Of a stretch of DNA of 37,132 nucleotides, positions 32,703-37,132 are shown piece after piece. Under the pieces are notes generated by a model. It saw only the letters and a list, made by a program, of their open reading frames with translations. It had not been told where the DNA came from and did not search any database. A program made the translations under genes and the position numbers. Position 1 is the first letter of the stretch; every line of letters starts with the position of its first letter. This stretch comes from SZUA-287 sp036397975 (GTDB taxonomy: Bacteria > Bacteroidota > Ignavibacteria > UBA10030 > UBA6906). The DNA is taken from contig DASWHW010000103.1 of NCBI GenBank assembly GCA_036397975.1, positions 1 to 37,132 on the forward strand. The letters are read 5' to 3'.

Positions 32703-34865
32703 TTGTCTATAAGGTCGTTCGGAATTTCTTGCTGCTGCATCGCTGGCGCTCTTGCCATTTTTGCGTTTGTCCCCAAGAATGTCCTCAAAGGCGAAGCAAA
32801 CATCTTCCTTTTGGTTAATGTCCTTTCCCTCGCACTGGTCACTGTCATCTTTATGCTGTGGGTGAAGAATTTGCAGAGAGAGGTAGATGATATCAAGCTA
32901 CAGAATCAGCGATTGGATCTTCTTTTTGAGAATTCCCCGGAAGGAATAGTCTTGCTCGACAATGAGGACCGGGTGGTTCGAGTGAATAAAGAGTTCACAC
33001 GTATGTTTGGATATTCAATGAATGAGGCTGAGGGAAAAGCAATCAACGAGTTGATTTCCCCTCTGGAGTTGCGCGGTGAGGCGCTTCGAGTCACTCAGCA
33101 AGTTAGCCAAGGTTTACAAGTGAGTTTTGAGACAGTTCGATGTCGAAAAGATGGAACGCGATTCGATGTGTCAATTCTTGGAACTCCAATTAATCAAGGA
33201 CTCGATAAAACAGCATCTGTCTATGGAATCTACCGAGATATTTCAGACCGAAAGGAAATCGAGGATGCACTGCATCAAAGCGAGCATCTGTTCCGGACGG
33301 TGGTGGAAAACCTGGCAGAAGGCCTATTGATAACTGAATTCGACGACAGCATTCTGTATGCGAATCCACGGCTTGCGCTTATTACAGGTTATGAAGTAGA
33401 AGAAATGATCGGCAAGCAAACCCATAAGCTCTTCACTGATGAAAGCGAATGGCCCGCTGCAGAACGACGTAATGGGGAGAGGGCACAAGGAATCGGGGGC
33501 TCTTACGAGATGAGGCTCCGCCGAAAGGATGGAACATTAATTTGGGTTCTCGTGAACGCGGCTCCCTTCGTGAACGCCGAGAACGAGATTATCGGCACGT
33601 TTGGGGCAGTCACAGATATCACGGAGAGGAAGGCATCGCAAGAAGACCTTATTGAGGCTCGAGAAAGAGCATTGGAAGCATCTCGTCTCAAATCTGAATT
33701 TGTTGCCAACATGAGTCATGAAATCAGGACGCCGATGAACGGGATCATCGGGATGACAAATCTCCTTATTGACACAAACCTGTCAGAGGAACAGAGAGAA
33801 TTTGCCACCATCATCAAATCGAGCGGTGACAGTCTTCTCAAGATTATTAATGATGTTTTGGACTTCTCGAAGATTGAAGCGGGGAAACTCGTGATAGAGT
33901 GCGCGCCCTTCAATTTGATAGCATGCTTAGAAGAAACAGCGGCGATATTCCTTCAGGCCTCCCGCGTAAGAAAGATCGATATTTCGATTGCAGTGGATCG
34001 TCGAGTTCCGACTCTGGTCTTAGGTGATGCGCTAAGGATCAAACAGATTCTAACCAACCTGTTGAGCAATGCGGTGAAGTTTACACACAAAGGGAATGTG
34101 ACGGTTTCAGTGAGTGTCCTGATGGAAGCAGGGAAGGACGTGACACTGGAGTTCCGTATTTCTGATACAGGTATTGGAATACCAACAGAAGTACAGGGAA
34201 GACTCTTTCAACCCTTCACACAAGCTGATGGCTCAACCACGCGCAACTACGGCGGCACGGGGCTCGGATTGTCAATATCACAAACGCTGGTCAATCTCCT
34301 GGGGGGAAACATTGGTTTCCAAAGCGACTTTGGCGTTGGAAGCACCTTCTGGTTTGTTATCCCCCTCCAAAAGAATCTGGATGTGTTGGAAGAGGATTCT
34401 GGTCTCAACAATCCACTTCGAAGCCCTGTTGCCAATATGGAAGAAAATGGTCGGGAACAATCATCGTCGTTCATGAAGGGACAAACATCGCCTCGAATCA
34501 TGGTTGTCGAGGATAACCCGGTGAATCAAAAGGTGGCTGTAAAAATGCTGCACAGGCTCGGAATTGAACCAGTATTGACCTCCAATGGGAAAGAAGCTGT
34601 TGCACTGTTCCAACGTGAACTATTTGATATTATTCTGATGGATTGCCAAATGCCTGAGATGGATGGGTATGCCGCAACAGCTGAAATTCGAAAACTTACT
34701 CATGAACATAACGTTATTATTATTGCAATGACTGCCAACGCACTTGAGGGTGATCGGGAAAAGTGTTTGACCGCCGGAATGGACGACTATCTCGCAAAAC
34801 CCGTGAAAACTGAAGAGCTCAAGAAAAAGCTGAGTTACTGGCTGGATAGGCTTCCCATAACATGA
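32703..34865 (+). CDS. Membrane-anchored hybrid histidine kinase (2 TM, 2 PAS, receiver)
   Basis: A 720-aa hybrid kinase starting at TTG. Two N-terminal hydrophobic stretches (about residues 8-24 and 35-54) with a very short loop between them act as a membrane hairpin rather than a periplasmic sensor. A short coiled coil follows, then PAS 1 (about 62-185, ending YRDISDRKEI), PAS 2 (about 190-310, ending TDITERK), HisKA with His339 in NMSHEIRTPMNG, HATPase_c with NLLSNAVKFT, DTGIGIP and GTGLGLSIS, and a C-terminal receiver with Asp647 (IILMDCQMPEMDG) and LAKPVK lysine. The MSHEIRTPMNG class is that of BarA/ArcB-like kinases, but no Hpt domain is attached, so the phosphoryl group would need a separate Hpt or the receiver acts alone. 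It may be transcribed from a sigma-54-like promoter. Confidence 0.9.
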   Translation: MSIRSFGISCCCIAGALAIFAFVPKNVLKGEANIFLLVNVLSLALVTVIFMLWVKNLQREVDDIKLQNQRLDLLFENSPEGIVLLDNEDRVVRVNKEFTRMFGYSMNEAEGKAINELISPLELRGEALRVTQQVSQGLQVSFETVRCRKDGTRFDVSILGTPINQGLDKTASVYGIYRDISDRKEIEDALHQSEHLFRTVVENLAEGLLITEFDDSILYANPRLALITGYEVEEMIGKQTHKLFTDESEWPAAERRNGERAQGIGGSYEMRLRRKDGTLIWVLVNAAPFVNAENEIIGTFGAVTDITERKASQEDLIEARERALEASRLKSEFVANMSHEIRTPMNGIIGMTNLLIDTNLSEEQREFATIIKSSGDSLLKIINDVLDFSKIEAGKLVIECAPFNLIACLEETAAIFLQASRVRKIDISIAVDRRVPTLVLGDALRIKQILTNLLSNAVKFTHKGNVTVSVSVLMEAGKDVTLEFRISDTGIGIPTEVQGRLFQPFTQADGSTTRNYGGTGLGLSISQTLVNLLGGNIGFQSDFGVGSTFWFVIPLQKNLDVLEEDSGLNNPLRSPVANMEENGREQSSSFMKGQTSPRIMVVEDNPVNQKVAVKMLHRLGIEPVLTSNGKEAVALFQRELFDIILMDCQMPEMDGYAATAEIRKLTHEHNVIIIAMTANALEGDREKCLTAGMDDYLAKPVKTEELKKKLSYWLDRLPIT

Positions 34866-35071
34866 GGTGTTGCAGTCGACCACAGTCGGTCATGGGTACG
34901 CCCCATGGCGCACCGGCAGCAATGTTGCTCAGACTGTGGCCTTCTTTAGCCAAAATAGAGACTTTCCGTGGCATGGAATCTGAAATACCAATGGTGTGCC
35001 AGTGGGCTGCAAAAACAAGGTTGCTGCTTACTCGAAAATTTACTTGGGGTAATTGACATTTTGGAATTAGT

Positions 35072-35647
35072 ATGAAGATCCTTGTCGCGGAAGACGATCC
35101 CGCATCGCGCCTGGTCCTTACGACCGCACTCAAGAAACTCGGTCATGAGGTTGTTGCTACCGAAAATGGCCGGGATGCCTGGCGTACAATTGGTGAACTG
35201 GATATTCGCATGGTCATCAGCGACTGGATGATGCCCTATATCGATGGTGTCGAACTTTGCAAGATGATCCGGGCACAGCATTCTAAACATTATGTCTATG
35301 TGATTCTCCTGACTGCACTGGCTGGCAAAGGCAACTACTTGCAAGGTATGTCCGCAGGTGCAGATGACTTGGTTACAAAGCCGTTTGACTTGGATGAGCT
35401 GGCTGCCCGACTTCGTGTTGGAGAACGCATCCTGAGCCTTGAACACAAAGTCAGCCGACTGGAAGGGCTCCTTCCAATTTGTGCTTATTGTAAGAACATC
35501 CGCGATGAAAATAATAATTGGCACCAGATGGAGCATTATATTGTCAACCGTTCAGATGCAGAGTTTACCCATGGCGTCTGTCCCGACTGCTTAGAAAAAA
35601 TGCGGGGGCAAAGGATCAATAGAAATATCAGTACCGATGATGATTGA
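35072..35647 (+). CDS. Response regulator with a C-terminal cysteine-rich (zinc-type) module
   Basis: A 191-aa protein. The receiver domain (1-120) has Asp8-Asp9, phospho-acceptor Asp51 (VISDWMMPYIDG), Thr at LLTALAG and Lys in LVTKPFD. A short helix (SLEHKVSRLEGLLP) leads into a compact module with Cys137 and Cys140 (CAYC), His167, Cys170 and Cys173 (HGVCPDC), which could bind one metal ion. The 'LPICxxCKxIRD ... W ... E ... H-G-x-CPxC' arrangement recurs at the end of receivers and PAS proteins in diverse bacteria and is commonly left without a function. The preceding 206-bp gap has no clear promoter. The neighbouring membrane hybrid kinase is the nearest possible partner. It is the last signalling gene before the fliF region. 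Confidence 0.9.
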   Translation: MKILVAEDDPASRLVLTTALKKLGHEVVATENGRDAWRTIGELDIRMVISDWMMPYIDGVELCKMIRAQHSKHYVYVILLTALAGKGNYLQGMSAGADDLVTKPFDLDELAARLRVGERILSLEHKVSRLEGLLPICAYCKNIRDENNNWHQMEHYIVNRSDAEFTHGVCPDCLEKMRGQRINRNISTDDD

Positions 35648-36321
35648 AGTGATTTTGACAAACGATCTCGAATTCTGTTGGCCTGAAACGTCGCACAATT
35701 GAGATTACGTCGCAATCTATGGTTTCGTAAAAACGTTTTTCCTTGCCATTTCTGCTATCTTGCAGTCGTAAACGCATTGAAAGCTATAAGTGTGGCAGTG
35801 AACAAACCTCAACTGACATCCGAAGAAGAATAATCAACTCTTGGCTTCCTATAGCCACCAATGAGCCGTCTGGTAAGATGCCGCTGAAGAATCCTCCCTT
35901 TATTCCCCTTTGAAGAATCAACAAGTTTGGCATTTTCCTTGAAGCTTCTCTGTACGAATATGCCAGTGTTTCGATCGATTCAGTTCTGAGCAATCGGTCC
36001 GATCGTTGGCAGATAAGGGTCAGAATGAACTTTTTCCAGAGATATACAACGGATCTCGGTGGACATTAGACGATGGTCAAAAAACACCGAACTAAACAAA
36101 CTATTATTCTAGAAAAATATTGAAAAAACACGTGTGATGTAAAAACACAGAGCAGGCGTAGGAACAGAGGTTTCACGTCTACTGAGCAACGAGGCGGCGG
36201 AGTGCGTGAGCTCAAGATTGAGGTCGAAAAGGCTCTTAATAGTTTTTGATGATCTGATGGACTTGCCTATCAAAGTAATCGAGACATGTCTATAAATTGA
36301 CGAGGATGCAGATAAGATCAA
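35648..36321. other. 674-bp region before fliF with no supported gene
   Basis: This stretch is more AT-rich than its neighbours. The longest frames are a 69-codon one on the minus strand (35784-35993) and a 75-codon one on the minus strand (36109-36336) that runs into the fliF start; neither resembles a known family. A plus-strand frame ends at a TAA near 36296 (reading LLIVFDDLMDLP) but has no convincing start. A 12-bp palindrome AAAAACGTTTTT lies at 35729-35740 and a CTCAA-GA-TTGAG dyad lies about 110 bp before fliF. No -24/-12 element with intact GG-N10-GC was seen. The fliF promoter should lie here but could not be fixed. Confidence 0.45.
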
Positions 36322-37132
36322 ATGGCTGAATTTCAAAAAGTTTTTTCACCGCAGATCAAAGCCCTGTACTTGCGCTTATCCACAGTCCAGAAAATTGCCA
36401 TGGTTAGCGTGATGGTTGCACTGGTCGTCCTTTTCTTCATTGTGATATCTCTGGTCAACGGGCCCAAGATGGGGATTCTTTTCACCAACTTGAGTCCCCG
36501 GGACGCTTCGGAGATTACTGAGAAGCTCCGGGAAAATAATATTCAATACCAGCTTGAAGATACAGGATTAACGATTCTCGCTCCACAGAGCAAAATATAC
36601 GCACTACGATTGTCCCTTGTGGTAGATAGAATGCCGCGGTCGAGCATCGTTGGGTATGAGTTGTTTGAACCAGCAAGCCTTGATGTTTCCAATTCTAGGG
36701 AGGAACTTAACCATCGGCGTGTGCTTGAAGGGGAGCTGGCAAGAACGATAGCGCAATTCAACGAAGTCGACGGCGTGCGAGTTAATATTGTTATCCCGGA
36801 CAAACAGCACTCCAAGGAAGATCAAAAAGAAGTAACTGCGTCAGTGTTGCTGAAACTGAAGGAGAATATTGTACCGAAAAGAGATGTAATCCGCGGGATC
36901 GAGCATCTAATTGCTAGCAGCGTGGAGGGATTGGAAACCGCAAATGTGAAGGTTCTTGATTCGCGCGGCGTACGCCTTTCAGACAACCATACCAGTGAAT
37001 CTCTTTTCCGTTTAAAGTCTTCCCAATATGAATTGCAGGCGAATGTCGAGTCGTATCTGGCACAGAAGGCAACAACTCTCCTGGAAGGTGTGGTTGGTTG
37101 TGGCAACGCGATTGTCCAGGTTTCTGTTGAAC
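36322..37132 (+). CDS. fliF: Flagellar MS-ring protein FliF, 3' end missing
   Basis: The frame from ATG 36322 runs off the end of the window after 270 residues, about half of the usual 530-570. FliF forms the MS ring in the inner membrane and templates assembly of the flagellar motor and export apparatus. Visible: an N-terminal cytoplasmic segment; a membrane helix at about residues 25-46 (MVSVMVALVVLFFIVISL); then the ring-building region with PKMGILFTNLSPRDASEI, YQLEDTGLTILAP, RRVLEGELARTI and VNIVIPDKQHS; and a second domain with HLIASSVEGLE and VKVLDSRG. These are all FliF landmarks. The ribosome-binding site is weak (AAGAT). It normally heads or follows fliE in a fliF-fliG-fliH-fliI operon; here fliE is not immediately upstream. 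Confidence 0.92.
   Translation, partial: MAEFQKVFSPQIKALYLRLSTVQKIAMVSVMVALVVLFFIVISLVNGPKMGILFTNLSPRDASEITEKLRENNIQYQLEDTGLTILAPQSKIYALRLSLVVDRMPRSSIVGYELFEPASLDVSNSREELNHRRVLEGELARTIAQFNEVDGVRVNIVIPDKQHSKEDQKEVTASVLLKLKENIVPKRDVIRGIEHLIASSVEGLETANVKVLDSRGVRLSDNHTSESLFRLKSSQYELQANVESYLAQKATTLLEGVVGCGNAIVQVSVE

Noticed and set aside
34862..35133. Open frames on both strands across the gap between the membrane hybrid kinase and the last response regulator; the minus-strand reading contains a fairly protein-like stretch (SMPRKVSILAKEGHSLSNIA)
   Set aside because: The minus-strand frame is antisense to the start of the well-supported response regulator and matches no family that I can name; a short relic cannot be excluded.
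35729..35740. AAAAACGTTTTT as an intrinsic terminator after the last response regulator
   Set aside because: It is an A/T palindrome with almost no loop and little G/C in the stem, so it is a poor terminator hairpin.
35784..35993. 69-codon minus-strand frame before fliF
   Set aside because: No recognisable domain, no convincing ribosome-binding site and composition like the surrounding non-coding DNA.

Overview
The window looks like chromosomal DNA of a flagellated, moderate-GC Gram-negative bacterium, most reminiscent of the Ignavibacteria/Chlorobi side of the Bacteroidota. That placement is an inference from protein style only: multi-PAS hybrid kinases, a response regulator with an LPICxxCK-type tail, an AddAB-type nuclease pair, and Shine-Dalgarno sites before several genes. 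No rRNA, tRNA, CRISPR array, insertion sequence or phage gene was seen.

Layout. (1) 1-5657: end of an AddB-type nuclease and a complete AddA-type helicase-nuclease, overlapping by 4 bp, for double-strand break repair. (2) 5750-6916: a class I PLP aminotransferase, convergent with (3) an NAD-dependent nucleotide-sugar epimerase (6928-7908, minus strand). (4) 7909-8558: a divergent intergenic region with a 9-bp inverted repeat and a truncated remnant of a WlbA/WbpB-type UDP-sugar dehydrogenase. (5) 8559-19991: one uninterrupted 3810-codon gene joining a complete asparagine-synthetase-like amidotransferase, three TPR blocks, one GT2 and about five GT4-type glycosyltransferase modules. (6) 20584-21572: three small genes, a FlgN/FliT-like chaperone, a FlgM-like anti-sigma factor and an unrecognised 99-aa protein. 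(7) 21705-35647: a signalling island of four histidine kinases and five response regulators, including a NarX/NarL-type pair and a kinase/NtrC-type sigma-54 activator pair. (8) 36322 to the end: the 5' part of fliF, the flagellar MS-ring gene.

How it may fit together. The giant glycosyltransferase is followed on the same strand by flagellar chaperone and anti-sigma genes, and the signalling island is bounded on its far side by fliF. The simplest reading is a motility locus in which the giant protein makes or transfers a surface or flagellar glycan. The epimerase, and formerly the WlbA-type dehydrogenase, would supply uronic-acid-type sugar nucleotides, and the AsnB domain might amidate a sugar carboxylate. 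Flagellin itself is not in the window, so the flagellar target is inferred. The two-component proteins could link environmental cues to flagellar expression through sigma-54 (NtrC-type activator) and sigma-28 (FlgM-like), but no target is shown directly by the sequence.
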